Source of the DNA: Lachnospiraceae bacterium
Lineage (GTDB): Bacteria; Bacillota; Clostridia; Lachnospirales; Lachnospiraceae
Assembly: GCA_024682115.1 (NCBI GenBank)
Contig: JAIKZO010000058.1
Location: forward strand, 61,869 to 125,868
Length of the DNA stretch: 64,000 bases
Direction: 5' to 3'
Shown here: positions 55,581 through 64,000 of the stretch, in pieces
Layout: every line of letters starts with the position of its first letter
Numbering within the stretch: the first letter of the stretch is position 1
Notes under the pieces: model-generated
The model's database searches: none
What the model was told of the DNA's origin: nothing
What the model saw: the letters and a program-made list of their open reading frames with translations, nothing else
Translations under genes and position numbers: made by a program

Positions 55581-56273
55581 ATGAAAAAAAACATAGCTGA
55601 ATTTATCGGTACAATGACTCTGGTCATCATGGGATGCGGAACTGCAATGCTCGTCGGATGTGATTCGATGTCCGGATGCGGTTATATTTTGACTGCTCTT
55701 GCATTTGGCCTTTCGATCGTATGCATGGCTTATTCCATCGGAAATGTTTCGGGTTGTCATATTAATCCGGCAGTTTCTTTTGCAATGTGGCTTAAAGGAG
55801 ATCTTTCCGGGAAGGAATTCCTGTCTTATGTAATTTCCCAGGTGCTGGGTGCTTTGGCAGGTTCTTTGCTGCTCGCGGTTATTTTCCGTGCAGGATCGGT
55901 TAATGACATGACCGGCGGGATGGGAACAAACGGACTTGTAGGTGTTAACGGCAGCATAGTTGCGGGACTTCTTGTAGAGATCGTTCTTACATTTTTCTTT
56001 ATCATTACCATACTCGGAGTTACCGATGAAAGATTCAAGCACGGATCATTTGCCGGACTTATAATCGCTTTGGCGCTGGTAGGCGTACACATCATCGGCA
56101 TAGGGCTTACGGGAACCAGCGTAAATCCCGCAAGATCTTTGGGACCCGCTATCGTAAATGCTGTTTTTAACAAAGATACGACCGCTTTGGTGAATGTCTG
56201 GATATTCATAATAGGGCCTTTGGCGGGCTCGGGTCTGGCTGTTTCACTCTACCGTATCATATCCGGTGAATGA
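55581..56273 (+). CDS. Aquaporin (AqpZ-like MIP channel)
   Basis: Six-helix water channel, 230 residues. Both pore loops carry NPA: GCHINPAVSFAMW and GTSVNPARSLGPAIV; the Arg after the second NPA is the selectivity-filter residue. The short loops and SLGPA fit AqpZ better than glycerol facilitators. ATG 55581 has AGGGGG upstream; the longer track ORF starts within a terminator. Followed by its own terminator. Confidence 0.93.
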   Translation: MKKNIAEFIGTMTLVIMGCGTAMLVGCDSMSGCGYILTALAFGLSIVCMAYSIGNVSGCHINPAVSFAMWLKGDLSGKEFLSYVISQVLGALAGSLLLAVIFRAGSVNDMTGGMGTNGLVGVNGSIVAGLLVEIVLTFFFIITILGVTDERFKHGSFAGLIIALALVGVHIIGIGLTGTSVNPARSLGPAIVNAVFNKDTTALVNVWIFIIGPLAGSGLAVSLYRIISGE

Positions 56274-56296
56274 CGGAAAAATAATCGATCTTTTTT

Positions 56297-56328
56297 GACC
56301 CGGGACATGTTGTCTTGGGTCTTTTTTT
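56297..56328 (+). terminator. Terminator after the aquaporin gene
   Basis: GACCCGGGACA / TGTCTTGGGTC form an 11-bp stem with two G-T pairs and a TGT loop, then seven T. Confidence 0.88.
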
Positions 56329-56382
56329 ATGATATATTTTATTTTATGCAGTTAAATTGTGATTAAATTTTAGGAGATTTTC

Positions 56383-57786
56383 ATGGCACAGCTCTGGGGC
56401 GGCAGATTTACCAAAGAAACAGAAAAAAGTGTTTATGATTTTAACGCTTCAATAAGATTTGATAAAGCACTGATCGACCAGGATATCGAAGGTTCGGTCG
56501 CACATGTTGTAATGCTTGAAAAGCAGGGGGTCCTGACTCTTGAGGAAAAGGATGCCATCGTTAAAGGTCTTACTTCCATACGCAATGAAGTTTCCGAAGG
56601 GAAACTTGTCATTACGGATGAATATGAGGACATTCACAGTTTTGTTGAAGCAAAGCTTATAGAAATGATCGGTGATGCCGGCAAAAAGATGCATACCGGA
56701 AGATCGCGTAATGATCAGGTCGCTCTTGACATGAGAATGTATGTCAGAGAGCATGTAGCCGTTACCGCGGATAATGTAGCGGATCTTCTTTTTACATTGA
56801 ATGATATCATGGAAAAGAATACCGATACATATATGCCGGGATTCACACATCTCCAAAAAGCTCAGCCCACAACTCTTTCTCATCATATGGGCGCATATTT
56901 TGAGATGTTTAAAAGAGACTATACCAGGCTCACCGATGCATATGAAAGAATGAATTACTGTCCTTTGGGCGCCGGAGCATTTGCGGGTACGACCTATCCG
57001 CTCGATCGGAATTACACATCATCGATGCTCGGATTCGAAGGCCCTACATTAAACTCGATGGATTCGGTTTCCGACAGGGATTACTGCATTGAGGCATTAT
57101 CTGCACTTTCGATGATCATGATGCATTTGAGCCGTTTCAGTGAGGAGATCATCATATGGAATTCCAATGAATACCGCTTTGTGGAGATCGATGACGGATA
57201 TTCCACCGGGTCGAGCATCATGCCGCAGAAAAAGAACCCTGATATAGCCGAACTTGTTCGAGGAAAGACCGGAAGGGTTTACGGAGCGCTGGTTTCACTT
57301 CTTACAACCATGAAAGGACTTCCGCTTGCATATAATAAGGACATGCAGGAAGATAAAGAAGTTACTTTTGACGCCTTAAAGACCGTAAATGACTGCCTTG
57401 GGTTATTTAACGGAATGCTCCGTACGATAAGATTCAATAAGGATATAATGCAAAGAAGCGCTGTCAGGGGATTTACAAATGCCACGGATGCTGCCGATTA
57501 TCTTGTGTTAAAGGGTGTTCCCTTCAGGGATGCTCACGGCATCATAGGAAGGATAGTGGTTCACTGCATAGAAAACGACAGATCGATAGATGATCTTTCG
57601 ATCGATGAACTGAAAAACTTCAGCGAATATTTCGAAACCGATGTTTATGATGCGATATCGTTAAAGACATGTGTCGAAAAAAGGCTTACGCTGGGTGCGC
57701 CCGGACCGGAGGCCATAAAGGAAGAGTTAAAGAGAAATAAAGAATTTCTTGATAAAATCAAAAGAGGAGATATGAAAAATGAGTGA
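56383..57786 (+). CDS. argH: Argininosuccinate lyase
   Basis: Splits argininosuccinate into arginine and fumarate. 467 residues starting AQLWGGRFTKETEKSV; the superfamily signature GSSIMPQKKNPDIAELVRGK holds the catalytic Ser. HTGRSRNDQVALDMRMY and YTRLTDAYERMNYCPLGAGA are conserved. TAGGAGA site before ATG. argG is not adjacent; asd overlaps its end by 8 bases. I could not define the promoter in the AT-rich 54-base gap upstream. Confidence 0.97.
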   Translation: MAQLWGGRFTKETEKSVYDFNASIRFDKALIDQDIEGSVAHVVMLEKQGVLTLEEKDAIVKGLTSIRNEVSEGKLVITDEYEDIHSFVEAKLIEMIGDAGKKMHTGRSRNDQVALDMRMYVREHVAVTADNVADLLFTLNDIMEKNTDTYMPGFTHLQKAQPTTLSHHMGAYFEMFKRDYTRLTDAYERMNYCPLGAGAFAGTTYPLDRNYTSSMLGFEGPTLNSMDSVSDRDYCIEALSALSMIMMHLSRFSEEIIIWNSNEYRFVEIDDGYSTGSSIMPQKKNPDIAELVRGKTGRVYGALVSLLTTMKGLPLAYNKDMQEDKEVTFDALKTVNDCLGLFNGMLRTIRFNKDIMQRSAVRGFTNATDAADYLVLKGVPFRDAHGIIGRIVVHCIENDRSIDDLSIDELKNFSEYFETDVYDAISLKTCVEKRLTLGAPGPEAIKEELKRNKEFLDKIKRGDMKNE

Positions 57787-58864
57787 GAAATTAAAAGTTG
57801 GTATTTTAGGTGCAACGGGAATGGTCGGACAAAGATTCATTTCCCTTCTTGAGGATCATCCCTGGTTTGAGGTCTGTGCTGTTGCGGCAAGCCCGAGAAG
57901 TGCCGGAAAGACTTATGAAGAAGCTGTGGGCGGACGTTGGAAGATGGATACGCCCATGCCCGAAAAAGTCAAAAAGATGATCGTTATGAACGTAAACGAA
58001 GTTGAAAAGGTCTCATCTGAGGTAGACTTTGTCTTTTCTGCAGTCGATATGACCAAGGACGAGATAAGAGCTATCGAAGAAGAATACGCAAAGGCCGAGA
58101 CGCCCGTTGTTTCTAACAACTCTGCACACAGATGGACGCCCGATGTGCCTATGATCGTTCCCGAGATCAATTCATCTCATGCCGCCATAATAGAAGCCCA
58201 GAGAAAGAGACTTAATACGAAAAGAGGCTTTATTGCGGTTAAACCGAACTGCTCGATACAGTCATATACGCCTGCTCTTACGGCCTGGAAGGAATTTGAG
58301 CCTTATGAGGTCGTTGTCTGCACGTATCAGGCTATTTCAGGAGCAGGAAAGACGTTTAAGGACTGGCCCGAAATGGTGGAAAATGTCATTCCTTATATTG
58401 GCGGCGAAGAGGAAAAATCCGAAAAGGAACCTCTCCGCGTATGGGGTAAGATCGAAGGTGATAAGATCGTTCCCGCAGATGATGTCAATATCACGGCACA
58501 ATGTATCCGTATTCCCGTTCTGAACGGTCATACGGCTGCCTGCTATGTTAAATTCAGAAAGAATCCTACTAAAGAGCAGCTCATAGAAAAGCTCCTTGCA
58601 TATAAGGGCGAACCTCAGGAACTTAATCTTCCTTCTGCTCCCAAGCAGTTTATAAGATATATGGAAGAAGATGACAGACCGCAGGTAAAACTTGACGTTG
58701 ATTACGAAAAAGGTATGGGAATTTCAATCGGAAGGCTTCGCGAAGATTCCATCTATGATTGGAAATTTGTCGGACTTTCACATAATACGATAAGAGGAGC
58801 GGCCGGCGGAGCTGTCCTTTGCGCTGAGCTCTTAAAAGCAAAGGGTTATATCAGCGCAAAGTAA
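57779..58864 (+). CDS. asd: Aspartate-semialdehyde dehydrogenase (archaeal/fungal type)
   Basis: Reduces aspartyl phosphate for lysine, threonine and methionine synthesis. 361 residues with NADP loop GILGATGMVGQRFISLLEDHP and catalytic cysteine in VKPNCSIQSYTPAL. The DHPWFEVCAVAASPRSAGKTY block and length place it in the archaeal/fungal subclass rather than the E. coli one, as often in Clostridia. AGAGGAGA lies before the ATG within the argH end. Confidence 0.95.
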   Translation: MSEKLKVGILGATGMVGQRFISLLEDHPWFEVCAVAASPRSAGKTYEEAVGGRWKMDTPMPEKVKKMIVMNVNEVEKVSSEVDFVFSAVDMTKDEIRAIEEEYAKAETPVVSNNSAHRWTPDVPMIVPEINSSHAAIIEAQRKRLNTKRGFIAVKPNCSIQSYTPALTAWKEFEPYEVVVCTYQAISGAGKTFKDWPEMVENVIPYIGGEEEKSEKEPLRVWGKIEGDKIVPADDVNITAQCIRIPVLNGHTAACYVKFRKNPTKEQLIEKLLAYKGEPQELNLPSAPKQFIRYMEEDDRPQVKLDVDYEKGMGISIGRLREDSIYDWKFVGLSHNTIRGAAGGAVLCAELLKAKGYISAK

Positions 58865-58911
58865 GATCTTTTCGATCTTAACTTACGATCCGGGGGTTAT
58901 ATTTTTTTCTT

Positions 58912-60636
58912 ATGGACGAACTACATTATCAGGTTGATCTTCTTAACGCTATGAACAGCCGTCTGAAGGCTGATGAGAGAATGTACAGATTGGTATGTTC
59001 CACTTCCCTTAATGCGATCATTTATATCGATTGCAAAAAGGGAAGCGTTAAGACACTTGCAAACTGGGATTCTTTTTTCCCGGGACTTGAGATCAATTCT
59101 GTCAGTGATATTTCCAAATTATATTCATATATCGAAGAACCTTCGGTTCTTTCTTTTCGTGATCTTATTCATACGAGTAAGGCTAATGAGACGGTCACCG
59201 AAGTATTCCGGATGTCCGACAATAAAACCTATGTTGAGGTTGAAGTACGCACGGTTTATGATGAGACCGGTTGCCTTACCGATAAAGTCATCAGGTTCAA
59301 GGATGTCACTAAGATTCATGCCCAGAATGACGAACTGGCTTATATGGCCTATTACGATTCGAATACAGGCCTTATAAACCGCAATTATTTTGTTTCCAAG
59401 CTATCAAATCTGATCAAAAAAGCCGAAGAAGAAAATGCCGTTGTTTCAGTAATGTTCATAGATCTTGACGGCTTTCATACCATAAATGACGGAATGGGGA
59501 TCGTTGTCGGCGACGAGATAATCCAGATATTCGGACAATTGCTGAAAAAATACGAGAGCGAAAACGTACTTGTATCACATTTCAATATGGATATCTACTG
59601 TATGGCCATATACAATCCCGGAGGATCGCTCAACGCCAATATTGTTTTCCATGAACTCAAGGAAAATATCCGTGAGCCCATAAGACTTACGAACGGAGCG
59701 GAAACGCTTATTTCATTCTGTGCCGGAGTTGCTGACTATCCCGAATCCGCTTCCGGCCCCCTTGAACTGATCAACTGTGCCGAGATCGTTATGTTCAAGG
59801 CAAAGGATAAGGGGCGAGGACAGATCCAGTATTTTGATGCACCGATTCTTAAGGACTTCCTGGTAAATGTGAATATTGAGAATAAGCTCAAGGAAGCCGT
59901 TTTTAACGAGAATTTTACCATGAACTTCCAACCGCAGTTTTTTGCTGAAGATAAAAAACTCCGCGGATTTGAAGCTCTTATCAGATGGAAAGATCAAAAC
60001 GGCGAGATGATCTCGCCTTCGGTATTCATTCCCATCGCCGAAAAGAACGGTGCGATAATCCCTATCGGGAATTTCGTGATCAAAGAAAGCATAAGGACAT
60101 TCGTTCAATGGAAAAAGAGATATGACGTGGATATGATATTGTCCATAAATATTTCCGCAGTACAGTACAGGACCGATAATTTTGTCGAATCCGTATTGGA
60201 TATCATTTCAACTTATGAAGTCGATCCCGGAGACATCGAACTTGAGATCACGGAAAGCTTCCTCATAGAAGACTTTAACGATGTAATGAATAAGCTCGAG
60301 ATCTTAAGGGAATACGGCGTCCGGGTTTCTCTTGACGATTTCGGTACCGGTTATTCATCACTTTCTTATCTTAAAGGATTGCCTATAGATACTCTTAAGA
60401 TCGATAAAGAGTTTGTTGACAGCATTTCCTCCGATGAAAATGCCAGGATAATACTTGATACGATCATATATATGACCAAAAAACTGGGATTTGAAACCAT
60501 CGCTGAAGGCGTTGAGACCAAAGAACAGTTTGATTATCTTAAATCCATCGGATGTGACTGCATCCAGGGCTTTTATCTTGCAAAGCCCACTGACAGTGCC
60601 GGCATTGAAAAACTGTTGACAGACAGGACCATATAA
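58912..60636 (+). CDS. PAS-GGDEF-EAL protein, probable c-di-GMP phosphodiesterase
   Basis: 574 residues, soluble. A PAS-like sensor at about 15-135 (RMYRLVCSTSLNAIIYIDCK…RFKDVTKIHAQ) is followed by a GGDEF-fold domain whose signature is lost (SHFNMDIYCMAIY where GGDEF should be). The EAL domain from about 325 is complete: FEALIRWKDQNG, NISAVQYR, ELEITESFL, DDFGTGYSSLSYLKGLPID, KIDKEFV and EGVET. It should hydrolyse c-di-GMP, with the degenerate GGDEF as a regulatory module. 47 bases after asd; the ribosome site (GGGGG) is distant and weak. Confidence 0.9.
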   Translation: MDELHYQVDLLNAMNSRLKADERMYRLVCSTSLNAIIYIDCKKGSVKTLANWDSFFPGLEINSVSDISKLYSYIEEPSVLSFRDLIHTSKANETVTEVFRMSDNKTYVEVEVRTVYDETGCLTDKVIRFKDVTKIHAQNDELAYMAYYDSNTGLINRNYFVSKLSNLIKKAEEENAVVSVMFIDLDGFHTINDGMGIVVGDEIIQIFGQLLKKYESENVLVSHFNMDIYCMAIYNPGGSLNANIVFHELKENIREPIRLTNGAETLISFCAGVADYPESASGPLELINCAEIVMFKAKDKGRGQIQYFDAPILKDFLVNVNIENKLKEAVFNENFTMNFQPQFFAEDKKLRGFEALIRWKDQNGEMISPSVFIPIAEKNGAIIPIGNFVIKESIRTFVQWKKRYDVDMILSINISAVQYRTDNFVESVLDIISTYEVDPGDIELEITESFLIEDFNDVMNKLEILREYGVRVSLDDFGTGYSSLSYLKGLPIDTLKIDKEFVDSISSDENARIILDTIIYMTKKLGFETIAEGVETKEQFDYLKSIGCDCIQGFYLAKPTDSAGIEKLLTDRTI

Positions 60637-60647
60637 GGGGTAAAGCA

Positions 60648-62012
60648 ATGTTACTTGGAAGAACATCGGAACTAAAACATCTGAATACGTATTATGATCA
60701 GGAAGGCTCCCAGATAATGGTAGTCTACGGTCAGCGTAATATCGGCAAGACGGCAATGCTTTATTCTTTTGTCGAGGACAAGCCTTATCACTATTATCGT
60801 GCGAGAAGTGCATCATGCAGACAGCAAAGATACAACTGGGGCATGGAACTTGGCGAGGATGATGTGAAGCTTTTAAAATATCCCACTTATATGGATATTT
60901 TCAAGGCTATCATCAAAGGCGAAAAGGAAAAGAAGATCATCATAATCGATGAATTCCAATATATCATCAAGTCTTCCGATACATTCATGAAGGAGCTTGT
61001 AAGTTTTGTTCACAGTTACTGGCAGCAACAGAATGTAATGGTCATTCTTGTCAGCTCATCAATAGGATGGGTGGAAAATTCCATGATCAATAAGATCGGA
61101 GAAGCCGCATATGAACTTTCTTCGTTCCTTAAAGTCAAGGAGCTTTCTTTTGAACATATGATGGAATTCTTCCCCGGATTTTCAATGGAGCAGTGTATCG
61201 AGTCATATGCTGTCCTGGGCGGTGTGCCCGGACTTTGGGAACATTTTTCCGATAAGTTATCGATCAAGGAAAACATAAGCAGATATGTTCTTGACATGCA
61301 TTCTCTTCTGCGCTTTGAAGGGCAGAGGATCGTTGAGGAAGAACTGCGTGAGACAAATGTATATAATACGATACTGTCTTCGATTGCCGCAGGAAACCAT
61401 AAGCTTAACGACCTGTATCTTCATACCGAGTTTTCACGTGCCAAGATCTCGGTATATTTAAAGAACCTTATGGAGCTTGAACTTGTTGAGAAGGTTTTTT
61501 CATATGATACGGACGGCAAGGAAAACACCCAAAAGGGTATCTACAGGATAAGCAATCATTTCGTCAATTTCTATTTTACATATATCTATCCGAACCTTAC
61601 GGATATGGAGACCATGGTCGGTTCGGAGTTTTATAAAAAGCATATTGCGCCTACATTTAAATCATATGTTGCCGAATACTTTAAGACGGTATGCAAGCAG
61701 CATATCGAAAAATGGAACAAATGGAAGGAACTGCCGATCGAGATCGACCGCATCGGTGAGTGGGTCGGAAAGATCGGAACTATCGATGTTATCGCGCAGA
61801 ACGAGGCCGGTGAGACCATTGTCAGCATTTGCAACTGGGATAAACCTCTCATGAGATACGACGATTACGAATGGCTCCTGTTCTGCTGTAAGGAAGCCAA
61901 GATACATGTTGATTACGTGTATCTGTTCTCCGTAAGGAGATTTGATGAAAAACTCAATCTGGAAGCAAAAGTAAAGACGAATCTTAAACTTATCAGTCTG
62001 GAAGATATGTAA
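60648..62012 (+). CDS. AAA-type ATPase with DUF234-like C-terminus
   Basis: 454 residues. Walker A VYGQRNIGKTAMLYSF, Walker B KKIIIIDEFQYI, sensor VILVSSSIGWV: the archaeal-ATPase (PF01637) pattern. A winged-helix-like segment (about 245-300) is followed by a DUF234-type PD-(D/E)XK-like end with GEWVGKIGTIDVIAQ, but the expected ExK position reads SICNWDK, so nuclease activity is doubtful. These proteins are common and uncharacterised in Clostridia. Good AAGGGG site. Its stop overlaps topB (TAATG), suggesting DNA-related function by association. Confidence 0.82.
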   Translation: MLLGRTSELKHLNTYYDQEGSQIMVVYGQRNIGKTAMLYSFVEDKPYHYYRARSASCRQQRYNWGMELGEDDVKLLKYPTYMDIFKAIIKGEKEKKIIIIDEFQYIIKSSDTFMKELVSFVHSYWQQQNVMVILVSSSIGWVENSMINKIGEAAYELSSFLKVKELSFEHMMEFFPGFSMEQCIESYAVLGGVPGLWEHFSDKLSIKENISRYVLDMHSLLRFEGQRIVEEELRETNVYNTILSSIAAGNHKLNDLYLHTEFSRAKISVYLKNLMELELVEKVFSYDTDGKENTQKGIYRISNHFVNFYFTYIYPNLTDMETMVGSEFYKKHIAPTFKSYVAEYFKTVCKQHIEKWNKWKELPIEIDRIGEWVGKIGTIDVIAQNEAGETIVSICNWDKPLMRYDDYEWLLFCCKEAKIHVDYVYLFSVRRFDEKLNLEAKVKTNLKLISLEDM

Positions 62013-64000
62013 TGGGTAAGAATCTGTATATTGCGGAAAAACCGTCCGTGGCAAGAGAGTTTGCAAATGCTCTGAAGATCAACGCAAGATCCAATGACGG
62101 TTATATCGAATCGGAAGACTCTGTAGTCACGTGGTGTGTCGGACATCTCGTGACTATGTCTTATCCGGATGCTTATGACGAGAATCTTAAGAAATGGTCT
62201 CTTGATACCATTCCTTTTATTCCGACCGAGTATAAGTATGAAGTCATCGACGGTGTTAAAAAACAGTTCGGTATCGTATCCGGACTTCTGAACAGGGATG
62301 ATATAGACGTTATCTATGTCTGTACGGACTCCGGAAGAGAAGGTGAATATATCTACAGGCTCGTTGAAAGAATGGCCGGTGTCAATGGAAAGACCAGAAA
62401 GAGAGTCTGGATCGATTCTCAGACCGAGGAAGAGATACTTCGCGGGATAAGAGAAGCAAAAGATCTTTCCGAATATGATAATCTTTGTGCGGCAGCATAT
62501 CTGAGAGCCAAAGAAGACTATCTTATGGGCATCAATTTTTCCAGGGTCCTTACGTTAAAATACGGATATCCCGTCAAGAATTTCCTCAATGCCGATAAAT
62601 GCGTGGTTTCGGTCGGAAGAGTCATGACCTGTGTTCTTGGCATGGTAGTCAATCGTGAACGACAGATAAGGTCATTTGTTAAGACTCCTTTTTACAGGGT
62701 CATACTCAACGGATCGGCACAGGGCGTAAAAAACGCTTTTGAGTGGAAAGCGATAGAGGGATCCTCATATTTTGAGACACCTTATCTTTATAAAGAAAAC
62801 GGCTTCAAGGAAAAGAAAGACGCCGAATCTCTTATAGAAAAACTTTCGGACAGGAATGCCGTGATCCAAAGCATAGAGAAGAAAAAAGATAATAAGAATG
62901 CCCCGCTTTTATATAATCTCGCAGAGCTACAGAACGAATGCTCTAAGCTGTTTAAGATAAGCCCCGAAGAAACGCTGAAGATCGCTCAGGAACTTTATGA
63001 AAAGAAACTTACCACTTACCCCAGAACCGATGCCAGAGTGCTTTCTACGGCTGTTTCAAAAGAAATATATAAAAACATAAAAGGTCTTACCGGATATCAG
63101 ATAGTATCGGAATTTGCCAATGAAGTCCTTCAGAACGGATCATATAAGGATCTGTCCAAAACCAGATATGTCAATGATAAACAGATAACGGATCACTATG
63201 CGATAATCCCCACAGGGCAGGGGCTTAATAACCTTAATAACCTGAATCCCACAGTCAGGGGAGTTTATGAGATCATAGCAAGGCGCTTCTTAAGCATATT
63301 TTATCCTCCTGCGGTATTCAGAAAGCTTTCGATCAGGGCTGACATAGATAACGAAGCGTTCTTTGCCGGATTTAAGTTCCAGGAAAGCCTAGGATATCAG
63401 AAGGTTGCCGCAAATTCATTCAAAAAGAAGGAAGAAGCCGCCAAAAACGAAAAGGACGGCAAGGAATCGCAGGAAGAAAACGGTAACGGCGAAGAGACCG
63501 AAACGGTTCTTGATGAGAAGATGATGAACATACTCTCGTCGCTTAAGAAGGGAGATATCATTGAGAACGAAGGATTTGAAATAAAGGAAGGTATCACGTC
63601 TCCTCCGAAAAGATACAATTCCGGATCGCTCATCCTTGCGATGGAAAATGCCGGATCGCTTATCGAAGACGAAGAACTGAGATCTCAGATAAAGGGAAGC
63701 GGGATAGGAACAAGTGCTACCAGATCAGGGATCCTTGAAAAACTCGGAAACAATAAATATCTTTCAACAAATAAAAAAACACAGATCGTAACACCGACTC
63801 TGCTCGGTGAGATGATATATGATGTTGTGGACAGTTCAATAAGACCGCTCCTTGATCCCAAACTTACAGCCAGCTGGGAAAAGGGGCTTACAGGTGTTGC
63901 GGAAGGAACGATAACGGAAGAAGAGTATCTTCAGAAGATGGATGATTTCGTTATCCGCAGGACCAATATGGTTAAAAATCTGCATAATGAAAGCGCCCTC
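62012..64000 (+). CDS. topB: DNA topoisomerase III (type IA), 3' end cut by window
   Basis: The frame from ATG 62012 stays open to the last base (663 codons), so it is absent from the ORF track. It begins MGKNLYIAEKPSVAREFANA; the TOPRIM acid motif is VCTDSGREGEYIYR and the active-site tyrosine is in TTYPRTDARVLS at about residue 335. A highly charged insert (EEAAKNEKDGKESQEENGNGEETE, about 470-500) interrupts the late part. Single-strand passage topoisomerase, probably for decatenation. The remaining tail lies beyond the window. Confidence 0.95.
   Translation, partial: MGKNLYIAEKPSVAREFANALKINARSNDGYIESEDSVVTWCVGHLVTMSYPDAYDENLKKWSLDTIPFIPTEYKYEVIDGVKKQFGIVSGLLNRDDIDVIYVCTDSGREGEYIYRLVERMAGVNGKTRKRVWIDSQTEEEILRGIREAKDLSEYDNLCAAAYLRAKEDYLMGINFSRVLTLKYGYPVKNFLNADKCVVSVGRVMTCVLGMVVNRERQIRSFVKTPFYRVILNGSAQGVKNAFEWKAIEGSSYFETPYLYKENGFKEKKDAESLIEKLSDRNAVIQSIEKKKDNKNAPLLYNLAELQNECSKLFKISPEETLKIAQELYEKKLTTYPRTDARVLSTAVSKEIYKNIKGLTGYQIVSEFANEVLQNGSYKDLSKTRYVNDKQITDHYAIIPTGQGLNNLNNLNPTVRGVYEIIARRFLSIFYPPAVFRKLSIRADIDNEAFFAGFKFQESLGYQKVAANSFKKKEEAAKNEKDGKESQEENGNGEETETVLDEKMMNILSSLKKGDIIENEGFEIKEGITSPPKRYNSGSLILAMENAGSLIEDEELRSQIKGSGIGTSATRSGILEKLGNNKYLSTNKKTQIVTPTLLGEMIYDVVDSSIRPLLDPKLTASWEKGLTGVAEGTITEEEYLQKMDDFVIRRTNMVKNLHNESAL

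Noticed and set aside
58862-58880. Perfect hairpin TAAGATC-TTTTC-GATCTTA at the asd stop
   Set aside because: The T-rich run comes about 20 bases later rather than directly after the stem, so I do not call it a terminator.
1-64000. Mobile elements, CRISPR arrays, toxin-antitoxin or phage genes
   Set aside because: I looked for transposase motifs, regularly spaced repeats, and integrase or phage structural genes and saw none.

Overview
The window is a dense, mostly plus-strand stretch of a low-to-mid GC Firmicutes chromosome. Gene order (plsX-acpP-rnc-smc-ftsY, ylxM-ffh-rpsP-khpA-rimM-trmD-rplS-rbgA-rnhB-ylqG/ylqH-like) follows the Bacillus/Clostridia housekeeping backbone. Several traits together suggest an anaerobic Lachnospiraceae-type bacterium (Butyrivibrio and relatives); this is an inference from gene content, not a proven identification. 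The traits are a Pta-AckA acetate pathway, an archaeal/fungal-type Asd, a LacI-type sensor fused to GGDEF, and a MOP flippase beside PhoH. I saw no prophage, IS element, transposase, CRISPR array or rRNA operon. No gap between genes exceeds 300 bases.

Layout. 1-2.2 kb: end of a UPF0210 gene and a membrane diguanylate cyclase. 2.2-5.7 kb: tmcAL divergent from pta-ackA, with overlapping promoters. 5.7-15.3 kb: yceD-rpmF, then plsX-acpP-rnc-smc-ftsY-ilvA and a GH25 lysozyme. 15.4-24.8 kb: the SRP, ribosome-maturation and secretion cluster, ending in FliK-like, FlhB-CTD-like and YraN genes and a strong terminator. 24.8-34.9 kb: a MORN-repeat membrane protein, a zinc-ribbon membrane protein, phoH, a seven-helix protein with a degenerate HD domain, a MOP flippase, an FAD dehydrogenase, 5-formyl-THF cyclo-ligase, proA and an esterase. 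34.9-38.7 kb: potABCD polyamine transporter. 38.7-42.4 kb: lactonase-fold protein, VanY-like carboxypeptidase, tgt, yajC. 42.5-48.4 kb: leuB-ilvD-ilvB and an L,D-transpeptidase. 48.4-52.6 kb: serC-serA and a LacI-GGDEF protein. 52.6-55.4 kb: an 89-aa unknown gene divergent from a branching-enzyme homologue that has lost most catalytic residues. 55.4-58.9 kb: tRNA-Thr(CGU), aquaporin, argH, asd. 58.9-64 kb: GGDEF-EAL protein, DUF234-type ATPase, and topoisomerase III cut by the window end.

How the genes work together. The core links membrane lipid synthesis, RNA processing, chromosome condensation, co-translational targeting and ribosome assembly. Amino-acid genes (ilvA, ilvB, ilvD, leuB, serA, serC, proA, argH, asd) are scattered as partial pathways. 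Three proteins belong to c-di-GMP signalling. The best candidates for new biology are the intact but probably non-catalytic branching-enzyme homologue with a coiled-coil tail, the degenerate 7TM-HD protein beside PhoH, the orphan FliK/FlhB-tail pair in a ribosome-maturation operon, and two genes whose promoters predict nearly leaderless mRNAs.
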